A stretch of DNA of 47,144 bases. Source: a virus. The DNA is taken from the IMG/VR virus record IMGVR_UViG_3300047585_000266, positions 1-47,144 of that record; one strand, given 5' to 3'. The notes below the pieces were generated by a model that saw only the letters and a list, made by a program, of their open reading frames with translations, was not told the origin of the DNA and did no database searches. Positions 1 through 7,258 of this stretch are shown here, piece after piece (the first letter of the stretch is position 1; the number at the start of each line of letters is the position of its first letter). A program made the translations under genes and the position numbers.

Positions 1-525
1 TCAGGCGACGGTGAAGTTCTTGGTGGCGTATTTGTTGGCCTGGTCGTCGCGGACCATGGTGACAACGGCGCCATTGATGGTGCCGGCGGTAAACACCCCG
101 GTCGGAACGAAATTGAAGGAATAGAACCGCGTCGACAGGCCTGCGGGAAACGCCGGCGGCCAGTCGAAGCGCGCCAGCACCTGGTCGGCGGTCAAATTGG
201 CGACCAGGATCTCGCCGGTCTCGACCAGCGTGGTCCAGTTGCCCGGCAGGTAGCCGCCGCCGACGCCGAGATCAGGTGCGGCCTGGAACTGGACGTTGAG
301 GCCGGCACCGCCCGCAAAGGCGTTCCCGAGCAGCACTTCGAGCTGCGCCTTCTTGCCGCCGATGCCGAGATCCGACGAAAAGATGGTGCGGTTGCCGATG
401 ATATTGGCCGGCGCGGTGCCCGGCCCCGATCCCAGAATATCATAGACATTGGAGCGGACGGGAATGCCGAGGATGGCAAGGTTGGTGCCGATCGGAATCG
501 GGTTGACGAGTGCGTCGGTGATCAT
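1..525 (-). CDS. Bbp16-like capsid cement (decoration) protein
   Basis: A 174-aa protein rich in Gly, Ala and beta-branched residues. It starts at an ATG with GGAG eight bases upstream and is the gene directly after the major capsid gene. In BPP-1-type phages this position holds the Bbp16 cement protein, a jelly-roll trimer that clamps the outside of the capsid lattice. The composition and the aromatic N-x-V-P motif near the C-terminus fit that family. The name rests on recognition of the family plus synteny. The gene runs to the first base of the window, so the late operon is cut here. Confidence 0.75.
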   Translation of the reverse strand: MITDALVNPIPIGTNLAILGIPVRSNVYDILGSGPGTAPANIIGNRTIFSSDLGIGGKKAQLEVLLGNAFAGGAGLNVQFQAAPDLGVGGGYLPGNWTTLVETGEILVANLTADQVLARFDWPPAFPAGLSTRFYSFNFVPTGVFTAGTINGAVVTMVRDDQANKYATKNFTVA

Positions 526-558
526 GGCGGGCGCTCCAGGCGGTTAAGGTTTCGGCGC

Positions 559-587
559 GTAGGCCAATTAATACTCAATTGGCCTAC
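559..587 (-). other. perfect hairpin between major capsid and cement genes
   Basis: An 11-bp perfect inverted repeat (559-569 with 577-587) and a 7-nt loop lie eight bases after the capsid stop codon. In the leftward mRNA no U-run follows, so it is not a standard intrinsic terminator. It may stabilise the capsid transcript or lower cement expression relative to capsid. The structure is seen; the function is inferred. Confidence 0.5.
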
Positions 588-594
588 AATCGAG

Positions 595-1638
595 CTAGCT
601 GACGACGGATTCCGTGTTGACGATCTGGTCGACGATCTTGATCGGGATATCGCGGTAGCCCATGCAGGGCATCCCGGCATAATCCTTGATTCCCAGAAGC
701 ACGTTGCGGTCGCGCAGCATCTGGATGTCCATCCAGTGCCTCAGGGTGCGGTTGCAGTACCAGACCGGGCGCGGGGTGACGTCGTCTTCCTGGTCATCGG
801 TGCGGGTGATGCCGGAGGTCGAAGCGGTGAGCTTCGGAAACAACAGCAGCATCTCGGCCATGGTGGCGAAGATATCGAGCGCGTTGGGGCCGGCGAGGCC
901 GGCATTGGTGACGTCGATGTTGCAGCAGCGCGCGCCATAGCGCCAGTCTTTCGGGCACAGGCCTGCCTGCTGGCGGAACCAGGACGTATAGGCTTCGAAG
1001 CGGTTGCCGAGCGAATCAAAGCCCGGCGTCACGTCGCCCTTGTCTTCCATGTCGAGGCCGGCGCGAGACCCGCGCGGGAACACGCCGAAGATCGATTCAG
1101 GCGACCAGCCGATCAGCCACAATGACGTGTTGGAATTGCCGGTACCGCCGCCATTGATAACGTTGGCGGCGTTCTGGGCGGTCGCGGTATTGACGGTGTT
1201 GTAGAATGGCGCCAGGCCCATGAACTCGGCCGGCGTCACGGTGGTGTTGCCGTACCAGAAGGTCTGGGCGATGGTCTGGCTCATGCCCTCGAGGAAGGCG
1301 CGGTCCATCGAGCGGCGGAAACCCTGGAGATCGCCGGAATGTTCGCCGAGCGCGCGGTCGACCTGGCTGTAATCTTCCAGCATGCCCATGCCGACGCGGG
1401 CTTTGGCCGTGGTGTTCTTGGAGTACGGCACGCCCTGGTTATACTGGCGCCAGGAGCCGCCGGGGATCGAGGTCTCGAACACGAATTCATGACCGGTGTG
1501 TTCGTTGCCCTCGACCCAGGGCAGGTCGTCGGAATAGTCATTGCTCTGGGAGAGCATGTGGGCAATGACGGGAATCTTTCCCTCCGGATCCATCCGGTTG
1601 GCGACGTCGACGATGGTAGGCCAGCTGCCAGTTGCCAT
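595..1638 (-). CDS. major capsid protein (BPP-1 Bbp17/gp7-like, HK97-type fold expected)
   Basis: A 347-aa protein preceded by a strong AAGGAG ribosome binding site. It forms the icosahedral shell. The family signature is seen near residue 230, where an SWF segment is followed by DWRY-x-AR-x-CNID, a conserved strand of this capsid family. The N-terminal motif SQSND is also typical. It lies between a scaffold-like gene and the cement gene, as in BPP-1-type phages. No separate prohead protease gene is obvious in the operon. Part of the DWRY motif recurs in the small protein at 46261-46662. Confidence 0.85.
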   Translation of the reverse strand: MATGSWPTIVDVANRMDPEGKIPVIAHMLSQSNDYSDDLPWVEGNEHTGHEFVFETSIPGGSWRQYNQGVPYSKNTTAKARVGMGMLEDYSQVDRALGEHSGDLQGFRRSMDRAFLEGMSQTIAQTFWYGNTTVTPAEFMGLAPFYNTVNTATAQNAANVINGGGTGNSNTSLWLIGWSPESIFGVFPRGSRAGLDMEDKGDVTPGFDSLGNRFEAYTSWFRQQAGLCPKDWRYGARCCNIDVTNAGLAGPNALDIFATMAEMLLLFPKLTASTSGITRTDDQEDDVTPRPVWYCNRTLRHWMDIQMLRDRNVLLGIKDYAGMPCMGYRDIPIKIVDQIVNTESVVS

Positions 1639-1649
1639 GGAAAGGCTCC

Positions 1650-2645
1650 TTAAGAGGTTTTCTGCGAGGACGGATGGTCGTACATGCGATCACGGGAACG
1701 CGAGGGATTCTGGCCGTTGGTCCTGGCCGGGCGCGGATCGACCGGCGGCAAACCGGGCTCGTCGAACGCGGCGGCGACGTTATGGAGAAAGCGCCAGAAC
1801 GAAGGATGGTCGCCCGCACCAGTGATGCGCAGGAAGGTTTCGAATTCGGCGAGGTCGCGCGTGTAACGCGGCGTGCCGGGCGGTTCGGAGGAGACAAACT
1901 GATCGCGCATCCGCGCCACGGCCCGCGCCGCGGTCTGGTAGCCCGAGCCACCGAATTCCTCGTCGGCCATAACGCGCTTATTCCACTCATCGCGCATTTT
2001 GTTGAACGTGGCGTGCTGGTTGGCGATCGCCCTGGCGTCGTAATCCTTGGCCCAGGCAGCCATGGTCTTGTCGTGCAGGTCGATCAGCGCCTGCGGTCCG
2101 GCGGCAACCGGGTCGCCTCGAAACACGTCAAGGGCGGTATGGAGTTCGGTCCTAAGACCGTCGTCCATCTTGAGCGTATCGGGAAGCTTGTACTGGTAGA
2201 CGACGGGCAGGAGCTCGGGCGGTTTGGCGGGCTCGGCTTCAGCGGGCTTCGCTTCCGCCGGCTTCACTTCCGTGGGCTTGGCCTCAACGGGCTTGGCCTC
2301 AACGGGCTTGGCCTCAACAGGTTTGGCGGCGGGGTCCGCCGGTTTGACAGGTTCGGCCTTCGGCTTGTCATCCGCGGGCTTCGGCTTGTCACCGACCGTT
2401 TCCAGCAGCGACGGACGCTCGCCGACCAGTTTGACCTCGACGGGTTCGATGACCGCAGGGACCTGCGCTGCGGCGGCTGGCGCCGGCTCTGTCAGGGTAG
2501 CCAGAGCCGGCGCAGCTTCCACAACCGGCTGCGCTGAGGACCCCTCAGGAGGCAACTGAGGCGAGACCGCTGGCGCGGACGCAGCCGGTTCGGGAGCGAC
2601 ACGCACCGCGAGCACCGGCGCGTCGATGGTAGGTTCACCCGCCAT
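1650..2645 (-). CDS. probable capsid scaffolding protein, Pro/Ala-rich
   Basis: A 331-aa protein encoded just before the major capsid gene, the usual place of the scaffold. Residues 1-150 are a low-complexity Ala/Pro/Glu region with tandem KPVEA repeats; at DNA level a 15-bp unit is repeated three times near 2274-2318. Residues 150-300 are charged and predicted helical, and the tail is basic. Scaffolds guide procapsid assembly and then leave. Function is inferred from position and composition. The start codon overlaps the previous stop (TAATG). Confidence 0.6.
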   Translation of the reverse strand: MAGEPTIDAPVLAVRVAPEPAASAPAVSPQLPPEGSSAQPVVEAAPALATLTEPAPAAAAQVPAVIEPVEVKLVGERPSLLETVGDKPKPADDKPKAEPVKPADPAAKPVEAKPVEAKPVEAKPTEVKPAEAKPAEAEPAKPPELLPVVYQYKLPDTLKMDDGLRTELHTALDVFRGDPVAAGPQALIDLHDKTMAAWAKDYDARAIANQHATFNKMRDEWNKRVMADEEFGGSGYQTAARAVARMRDQFVSSEPPGTPRYTRDLAEFETFLRITGAGDHPSFWRFLHNVAAAFDEPGLPPVDPRPARTNGQNPSRSRDRMYDHPSSQKTS

Positions 2646-3010
2646 TATTCGGAATCCCTTGGCGGTTTGCGAAACCGCGGATCATTCTCGAACTGCATGA
2701 GATTGGCGTTGTCGAAGTCCTGCAGCTGCAGGAACGCGAAGATCTGCTGGCCCAGCTGCTGCTCGCCGAGCGCATGCCATGTGGCCTGGTCCTGCGGGAA
2801 ACCATTGGGCCCGCAGGCAAAGCGGGTCTCGAATGCGTGCGCCATGACGCCGACGATGTTCCAGAGCTCGCGGCGGCCGATCGCGGAGCCGAGAATGTTC
2901 CGCCAAAACCGCAGACGCTCCTTATCACGCAGGTATTCTTCGGTGCGGGCACGATTGAACTCGGCCTCGGGATCGGCTTCCGGATCGAACGGCGCGAAGG
3001 TTTCCGACAC
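2645..3010 (-). CDS. Bbp19-like conserved phage protein
   Basis: A 121-aa protein with the core EYLRDKERLRFWRNILGS followed by GRRELW and a PNGFPQ-containing stretch. This is the pattern of the Bbp19-like domain found beside capsid genes in BPP-1-type phages. The molecular role is unknown; a head-assembly role is inferred from conserved position. The start is a GTG, with a GGGGA element about 12 bases upstream. Confidence 0.6.
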   Translation of the reverse strand: MSETFAPFDPEADPEAEFNRARTEEYLRDKERLRFWRNILGSAIGRRELWNIVGVMAHAFETRFACGPNGFPQDQATWHALGEQQLGQQIFAFLQLQDFDNANLMQFENDPRFRKPPRDSE

Positions 3011-3026
3011 TGGCTGGCGTTCCCCG

Positions 3027-3518
3027 TCATTGCAGCGCGGCAGAGCCGGGGAGAATCAGGCCGCCCTGAGATTTGCGGAAACCGACCGGGCGGGTGTCGC
3101 GCAGCGGCGCGGCCTGGGTGTCGGGGAGAATCATCCCGACGCGGCTGGTCTTGGCGTCGCGCAGCTTGATCATGCCGGCGTGAAGCGCGCGCAGATTCTC
3201 GGCCAGTTTGGTGAAGCAGTGGAAATTATGGCGTTCGGCCAGCCGAATGCGCTGGCCGCAGACCTTGCAGCCGCGCAGCCAGTCGCCGGCGGCCTGGTGG
3301 GCCTGTTCCATCTGCAGGCCGATCGGAAGCCAGCGGGTATCGCCGCGCCAGGCCGAAGCCTGACGGCAGGCACCTTCGATCAGCTTGAGTTCGGTTCGGA
3401 GCAGGTCATAGGTTTCACCCTCGCGCGGTTTTTTGGCGAGATCATCGCAATGCTCGGCGGCCAATTTGGCGTTGGCGCCAATGCAGTCGAAGATTTCGAT
3501 TTCGGTAAGATCACCCAT
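3027..3518 (-). CDS. hypothetical protein with a possible zinc site
   Basis: A 163-aa protein of unknown function in the head operon. The middle (about residues 85-105) holds CKVCG followed by HNFHC, which could bind zinc. The rest looks helical and charged. It is the first gene downstream of repeat copy A (3570-3603), so it may open a separate late transcription unit. Start is ATG 3518 or the adjacent GTG 3521; neither has a clear ribosome binding site. Confidence 0.55.
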   Translation of the reverse strand: MGDLTEIEIFDCIGANAKLAAEHCDDLAKKPREGETYDLLRTELKLIEGACRQASAWRGDTRWLPIGLQMEQAHQAAGDWLRGCKVCGQRIRLAERHNFHCFTKLAENLRALHAGMIKLRDAKTSRVGMILPDTQAAPLRDTRPVGFRKSQGGLILPGSAALQ

Positions 3519-3569
3519 CACGGTATGGGTGACGGGAACGATCTGATTTGAGAAGGGGGGAGAGTATAA

Positions 3570-3603
3570 GCCGGTATTACGCGGTAAAGGGCGGTATTAC
3601 GCG
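3570..3603 (-). promoter_or_regulatory. paired direct repeat, copy A (putative late operator/promoter element)
   Basis: Two 14-bp direct repeats read CGCGTAATACCGCC on the minus strand, start 20 bp apart (two helical turns) and are separated by TTTAC-containing spacer. The distal half-site here has one mismatch. The same pair recurs at 27859-27892 and 31109-31142, each time just upstream of a leftward late gene. The geometry suggests a site for an activator or repressor binding one face of the helix. The stop codon of the 74-aa gene lies inside the element. Confidence 0.6.
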
Positions 3604-3821
3604 GGAGTCGGTTCCAGTTTCCAGACACCATCAGCCCCACGCCGGAAATCCAGCATCGGACCGGTGCCTTGGAAATCCTGCGCTGGTCTTGCGTTGGCCT
3701 GCTTCCATGCACCCCAATGGAAATTGCTCTGCTGGCCCACCCGATGAAGCGCTTCGTTGACGATATCAAGAGGATCGATGCGCCGGTTGACAAAGCCAGT
3801 GCCCCGCTGCCAGTGCGGCAT
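3597..3821 (-). CDS. hypothetical 74-aa protein
   Basis: A small protein whose start (ATG 3821) overlaps the stop of the AlpA-like gene as TAATG, so the two are translationally coupled. It is rich in Arg, Gln and Trp (NFHWGAWKQA motif). No domain is recognised. Its TAA stop is formed by the repeat element that follows. Confidence 0.55.
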   Translation of the reverse strand: MPHWQRGTGFVNRRIDPLDIVNEALHRVGQQSNFHWGAWKQANARPAQDFQGTGPMLDFRRGADGVWKLEPTPA

Positions 3822-4087
3822 TAGACAATCCTCACGGTTCTCGCCCTGGACCATTTATCCAGGTCCTCACGGCGGTATCTTACCATGCCCCAGGCCACAC
3901 GGTCAAACGGAGGACCTTTGCCCTTGTTGTTGTTGGAAGCCATGTTGGCGAGGGTCTGGACCGAGATTGGAAGGCCGTTGTCGGTCAGATAGCGCGCGGC
4001 TTCCTTGCGGTTGTAATAGTCCTGCAGCGGCTTCTGGCGAGGACCCAGAACCGGGGAAATGATGGCGAGATCGGGAGGATTGCTCAT
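3821..4087 (-). CDS. AlpA/MerR-like helix-turn-helix DNA-binding protein
   Basis: An 88-aa protein. The segment YYNRKEAARYLTDNGLPIS, then QTLAN, ending in the RYRREDLDKW wing, is the winged-helix pattern of AlpA or excisionase-type regulators (helix_turn_helix_17-like). Such proteins act as excisionases or small transcription activators. It sits inside the head operon rather than near an integrase, so a regulator of late genes is as likely as an excisionase. No strong ribosome binding site is visible. Confidence 0.6.
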   Translation of the reverse strand: MSNPPDLAIISPVLGPRQKPLQDYYNRKEAARYLTDNGLPISVQTLANMASNNNKGKGPPFDRVAWGMVRYRREDLDKWSRARTVRIV

Positions 4088-4283
4088 TGGGTGTTCTGTT
4101 GGCTTTCCGGTCGCATTTATTTGCCTGTAATGAGCAATTCGGGACAGCGGGAACTTACTTTCAGCGGTATCGTGTATGCGGTAGCCCTCTTCCAGACCCC
4201 CGCCAGGATGGCTATCTTCGGGACACCTTACCGTGCCTCAGTCAAAGAACTATCGGAGTGTAACCGATCGGCAACTATCCGGC
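4088..4283. other. intergenic gap in head operon; possible rightward small RNA
   Basis: About 200 bases without a credible gene. A rightward reading frame here has no good start signal and runs through the terminator. The only strong signal is the rightward terminator at its right end. A -10-like TGTAAT occurs at 4126-4131, without a convincing -35. A rightward transcript of roughly 190 nt is possible but not shown. Confidence 0.3.
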
Positions 4284-4320
4284 GGGCCGGCCTCTTTCAT
4301 GGAGAGGCCGGCCCTTTTTA
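4284..4320 (+). terminator. strong intrinsic terminator oriented against the head operon
   Basis: A perfect 12-bp GC-rich stem (GGGCCGGCCTCT, 4284-4295, with 4303-4314), a 7-nt loop, then TTTTTA. The U-run exists only for rightward transcription; the leftward side reads into CCGCC. Every annotated gene nearby is leftward, so the terminator must serve an unannotated rightward transcript or block antisense transcription. Confidence 0.75.
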
Positions 4321-4322
4321 CC

Positions 4323-4532
4323 TCACTTGATGGGCGCCGGATCGCGGATCCGTCCCATACTGATGTTCTTGACACCGCGGACCTTGCTCTGGGGAAAATC
4401 CCAGATTTCCCGGGTCGAGGTGATGATCACGCTGTAGAGCGTATCGTGCTCCTGGCCGTAGTCGGTGCGCCAGAAGGCAAAACCCTCGCCCTTGGGGGTG
4501 TCGAGCGGCAGCATGGGATCGAGGCGGCTCAC
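4323..4532 (-). CDS. hypothetical 69-aa protein
   Basis: A GTG start overlaps the upstream stop (GTGA). The protein is small and mixed in composition, with no recognised domain. It is part of the coupled run portal - 62 aa - 69 aa. Function unknown. Confidence 0.55.
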   Translation of the reverse strand: MSRLDPMLPLDTPKGEGFAFWRTDYGQEHDTLYSVIITSTREIWDFPQSKVRGVKNISMGRIRDPAPIK

Positions 4533-4717
4533 AGCGGATAATACCTCGCGCTGCCGTTCTTTGCCGCCATCGCGATGGTGTTGATGTTCTGAAGCAGGTT
4601 GGTGATGAGCATCACACCGGCAAGGATGGCGGCCATATCGCCGGGCTTCGGTGCATTGTCCTTGATGATCGCGTTTGCGATTTCGGTCACGCTCGCGGCA
4701 ATCTCTTCGCTGGTCAT
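4529..4717 (-). CDS. hypothetical 62-aa helical protein
   Basis: A small Ala/Ile-rich protein, helical or weakly membrane-associated in the middle (AAILAGVMLITNLLQ). Its start overlaps the portal stop by an ATGA. It has no recognised family. The position directly after the portal suggests a minor head or connector role, but this is only inference. Confidence 0.55.
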   Translation of the reverse strand: MTSEEIAASVTEIANAIIKDNAPKPGDMAAILAGVMLITNLLQNINTIAMAAKNGSARYYPL

Positions 4718-6567
4718 TGCGGCCCTCCCGGCTGCTGCGTAGAGCCCGTCAGCAGCGCGTTGAGCGCGTTGCCGCCCGGCACCTGGGTATCGCTGAGGGT
4801 TTTTGCCGCGGTCACCGCGGCCATCGCCTGGCCGGGGGCGGCGGCCTGCTGCTGCGCCTTGGCGCGGATCTCGTCATGGGCCTTGATGACGTCGTCGGTC
4901 AGGATGCAGTTGGAGGGATAATTGTTCAGCTCGGCATAATGCTTGGCGCTTTTGTCGAGATCGAACACGCGGATCGGATCCGGCACGCCGGCCGCCTTGG
5001 CCGCGCTTGAGAGCTCGCCCATGGTGACGAAGACATCCTTCATGGCGATGGATTCCGCACTTCGCTGGGCAAGCCGCATGATCGAGGTATATTCGATCTT
5101 GAGCGGAATATTGAGCAGCGATTTCGGCAGCGGCTTGAGCATCCTGCGCCGGCGCATAATGTCGATGACGCGTTCCAGCCCGATCGAGAGTTCCTTTTCG
5201 TTGAGGCTGATGACGGGGCCGAGCTCCTGCAGGCGCTCGAGGTCGCGCTTGGTCAGTTCGAGCTCGTTGCGCGGCTGCACGCCCTCCATGCGCGAGATCG
5301 CCATGAAGAGATCGACGTAGAGGCAGGACTGAATTCGCGCAGAGATCTGCTTGAGGTCTTCGACCAAGACAGTGACCCAGTTCGCGGCCACCTCAAAAAG
5401 CGGGAAGAATCCTTTCTTGCCGGTCGAGGTGTCAAAAAAGGTGGTGTGGCCGGGCAGGATCGAGGCCGGCTCGTTCTTCAGCTCGGGGCCCGCACCCATC
5501 GGCGGCCGCACACCCTTTTCGATGAATTCGGCCTTGCGGCGGGTTTCCTGCTGGGTCTGTTTGTTGTCGCCGAGGCAATCCATCGTCGGGGCAAAGCCAT
5601 AGGCGTCGTTCGATACCGTGCCCCAGCGCAGACACATGAAGGGTTTCAGATGAAATCCGCGGCGCGAAAGCTCCTTCGAGGTCTTGTTGCCCTTGAGCCA
5701 ATAGACCTCGCGGTACTGGAAGATCGCCGGAACCACGCGGATCTCGCCGCCGGTTCGATCGGACAGCGCAAAATTGGGCTCAATGGCGTGGCACACCACC
5801 AGTTCCTGGTCCAGCGACGCACCGCCGGATTGCCAAAGCTTCTGCACCTCGGCGGGACAGTTTTTGAGCCGGAACATATCGACGATCTGCTTCACCGTCA
5901 GGGTGAACTCGCGCACCAGATCCGTCACCGCAAACCGGGCCCCGACGCCGAGATAATATTCGCCGGCGCAGGGCAGATAGAACCGCACCACGTCCTCGGT
6001 ATCTTCGTAGACGATCACGGGCGCGGTGCCGATCACCACCTCGTCCTTGAACGCCATCGCCATGGTGTCGTAGAAATTCGACTGATGCAGCACGGTCGAG
6101 ACCCGGCTGGTGGTGTCCTCGAGCCAGTCCTTGCCTTCTTCATCAAGCTCGATCCAGGGCAGGCCGATGTCGAATTTGAACCATGGGCGCGACGGCGAGG
6201 TGAGCCCGGTCCACATCCCGGAGGCGCAGGTGCGCACGGCCTGCAGGCCCACGGAATCGATGATCTGGTCGTTGACGGGGGAGCCGCGGTTCATCCGGTT
6301 GGCGACCACAAGCCAGTGATAGCGGCGCGGATTGAAGAAGGCTGCGAGCTGCGCCCAATAGATCCACCAGGAATAGCGCCAGACCCGCAGCGAACCTAAA
6401 CGGGCTTCCAGATGCGAGAAGATCACGGTCCAGTCGTTGTTGACCGGTTTGGGTCTGTCGGTGATGGTGACCGGCTGCTGGCTCAACAGCGAGGGCGACA
6501 TTTCCTCGTAGGGCGCGGAGCCTGCGGAAAGGGCTGCGGCGAGCTTTGGATCGACGCGCGCGTTCAT
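4714..6567 (-). CDS. portal protein (T7-type head-to-tail connecting protein)
   Basis: A 617-aa protein. The start (MNARVDP) overlaps the preceding stop by ATGA. Portal-family features are visible in the N-terminal half (LVVANRMNRG, then LQAVRTCASGMWTGLTSPSRPWF) and in the mid region (RRKAEFIEKGVRPPM), which match podoviral head-tail connecting proteins. Dodecamers form the DNA entry vertex and bind terminase and tail. Length is within the usual 500-700 aa. The C-terminus is Gln/Ala-rich. Confidence 0.85.
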   Translation of the reverse strand: MNARVDPKLAAALSAGSAPYEEMSPSLLSQQPVTITDRPKPVNNDWTVIFSHLEARLGSLRVWRYSWWIYWAQLAAFFNPRRYHWLVVANRMNRGSPVNDQIIDSVGLQAVRTCASGMWTGLTSPSRPWFKFDIGLPWIELDEEGKDWLEDTTSRVSTVLHQSNFYDTMAMAFKDEVVIGTAPVIVYEDTEDVVRFYLPCAGEYYLGVGARFAVTDLVREFTLTVKQIVDMFRLKNCPAEVQKLWQSGGASLDQELVVCHAIEPNFALSDRTGGEIRVVPAIFQYREVYWLKGNKTSKELSRRGFHLKPFMCLRWGTVSNDAYGFAPTMDCLGDNKQTQQETRRKAEFIEKGVRPPMGAGPELKNEPASILPGHTTFFDTSTGKKGFFPLFEVAANWVTVLVEDLKQISARIQSCLYVDLFMAISRMEGVQPRNELELTKRDLERLQELGPVISLNEKELSIGLERVIDIMRRRRMLKPLPKSLLNIPLKIEYTSIMRLAQRSAESIAMKDVFVTMGELSSAAKAAGVPDPIRVFDLDKSAKHYAELNNYPSNCILTDDVIKAHDEIRAKAQQQAAAPGQAMAAVTAAKTLSDTQVPGGNALNALLTGSTQQPGGPQ

Positions 6568-6746
6568 GAAGGCAAAGCTTTCATGAGAATATAGCGGGCC
6601 TTGTTGTAAAGCGTCCGCTTGTGATCGTCGGTCAACTCGAACTCGAAATTGCAATCGAGGCAGACACCGACCAAATCGTGCTTCCGCTCGAACACATCGG
6701 TTCGCGCGTGGGGGCAATCCTTAGGATCAAGGCGGGCGATCGTCAT
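6564..6746 (-). CDS. small zinc-binding-type protein
   Basis: A 60-aa protein with C11-x-H13 and C29-x2-C32, a likely zinc-binding set, and a helical C-terminus. Both ends overlap neighbours by ATGA (upstream 73-aa gene and portal), which supports translation. Function unknown. Confidence 0.55.
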   Translation of the reverse strand: MTIARLDPKDCPHARTDVFERKHDLVGVCLDCNFEFELTDDHKRTLYNKARYILMKALPS

Positions 6747-6964
6747 GAACCCAGCAGCTGCTGTTTGGCCGTGGCTGGCGCCGCGGCACCTTCCGAAGAG
6801 GTCTTCACGGTGCTGTCGAAGCCGAGGCCGCCGGAGGCTGCAGCAGCTGCGGCGCGAGTGGCCGCGCCGGCGTCCTGGACCGAGGCCGAGGCGAGCGTCG
6901 GCGGCGCCGGAGGCGGCGGCGGAGCGGCCGGAGGGGCTGGGGCTGCGGGGGCGAGAAAGGACAT
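6743..6964 (-). CDS. Pro/Ala-rich small protein
   Basis: A 73-aa protein whose N-terminal third is a Pro/Ala run, followed by an Ala/Ser/Gly tract. GGAGG lies 11 bases before the ATG. It looks disordered and may be a linker or minor virion component. Proteins of this composition are common between terminase and portal genes. No function can be assigned. Confidence 0.5.
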   Translation of the reverse strand: MSFLAPAAPAPPAAPPPPPAPPTLASASVQDAGAATRAAAAAASGGLGFDSTVKTSSEGAAAPATAKQQLLGS

Positions 6965-6970
6965 GGTTTG

Positions 6971-7255
6971 TCAGCCTCCGAGTAATACAAGGACACCGGC
7001 GATGGCTCCTGCGGCGGTCGACGCTCCGGTCAGGACGCCGGCGCAGTACGCCGCGGTATGTTTCAAACCCGTGGTTTCCATCTGCGGACGCACGATCTGG
7101 AAGCTGTAGGACAGGAAGCATAGCGCGGCGGAAATCAAAGCGAATTGGTAAGCATGGCCGTGGTGGACGAAGACCGAAACCACGAAACAGCCGGTCAGAT
7201 AGAGCGCGCTGTTGATGTAGCAGCCAATGGCGAGAAAGCGTTGATCGGGTGTCAT
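6971..7255 (-). CDS. integral membrane protein, about three helices
   Basis: A 94-aa protein with three hydrophobic stretches (about residues 8-32, 36-54 and 66-92). Its ribosome binding site (GGCAGG) overlaps the end of the large terminase gene. A membrane protein between terminase and portal is unusual, but no family is recognised. A holin role is possible though weakly supported, because the lysis genes are elsewhere. Confidence 0.5.
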   Translation of the reverse strand: MTPDQRFLAIGCYINSALYLTGCFVVSVFVHHGHAYQFALISAALCFLSYSFQIVRPQMETTGLKHTAAYCAGVLTGASTAAGAIAGVLVLLGG

Positions 7256-7258
7256 CGG

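Noticed and set aside
1-1638. Diversity-generating retroelement, as in BPP-1, given the BPP-1-like head genes
   Set aside because: No reverse transcriptase gene and no template/variable repeat pair was seen anywhere in the window.
1632-2537. Long rightward frame opposite the scaffold gene
   Set aside because: Mirror of the Pro/Ala-rich coding repeats in a high-G+C gene; no start signal and no domain.
4091-4330. Rightward 79-codon frame between the AlpA-like and 69-aa genes
   Set aside because: No ribosome binding site, and the frame runs through the strong terminator stem; treated as possible non-coding RNA instead.
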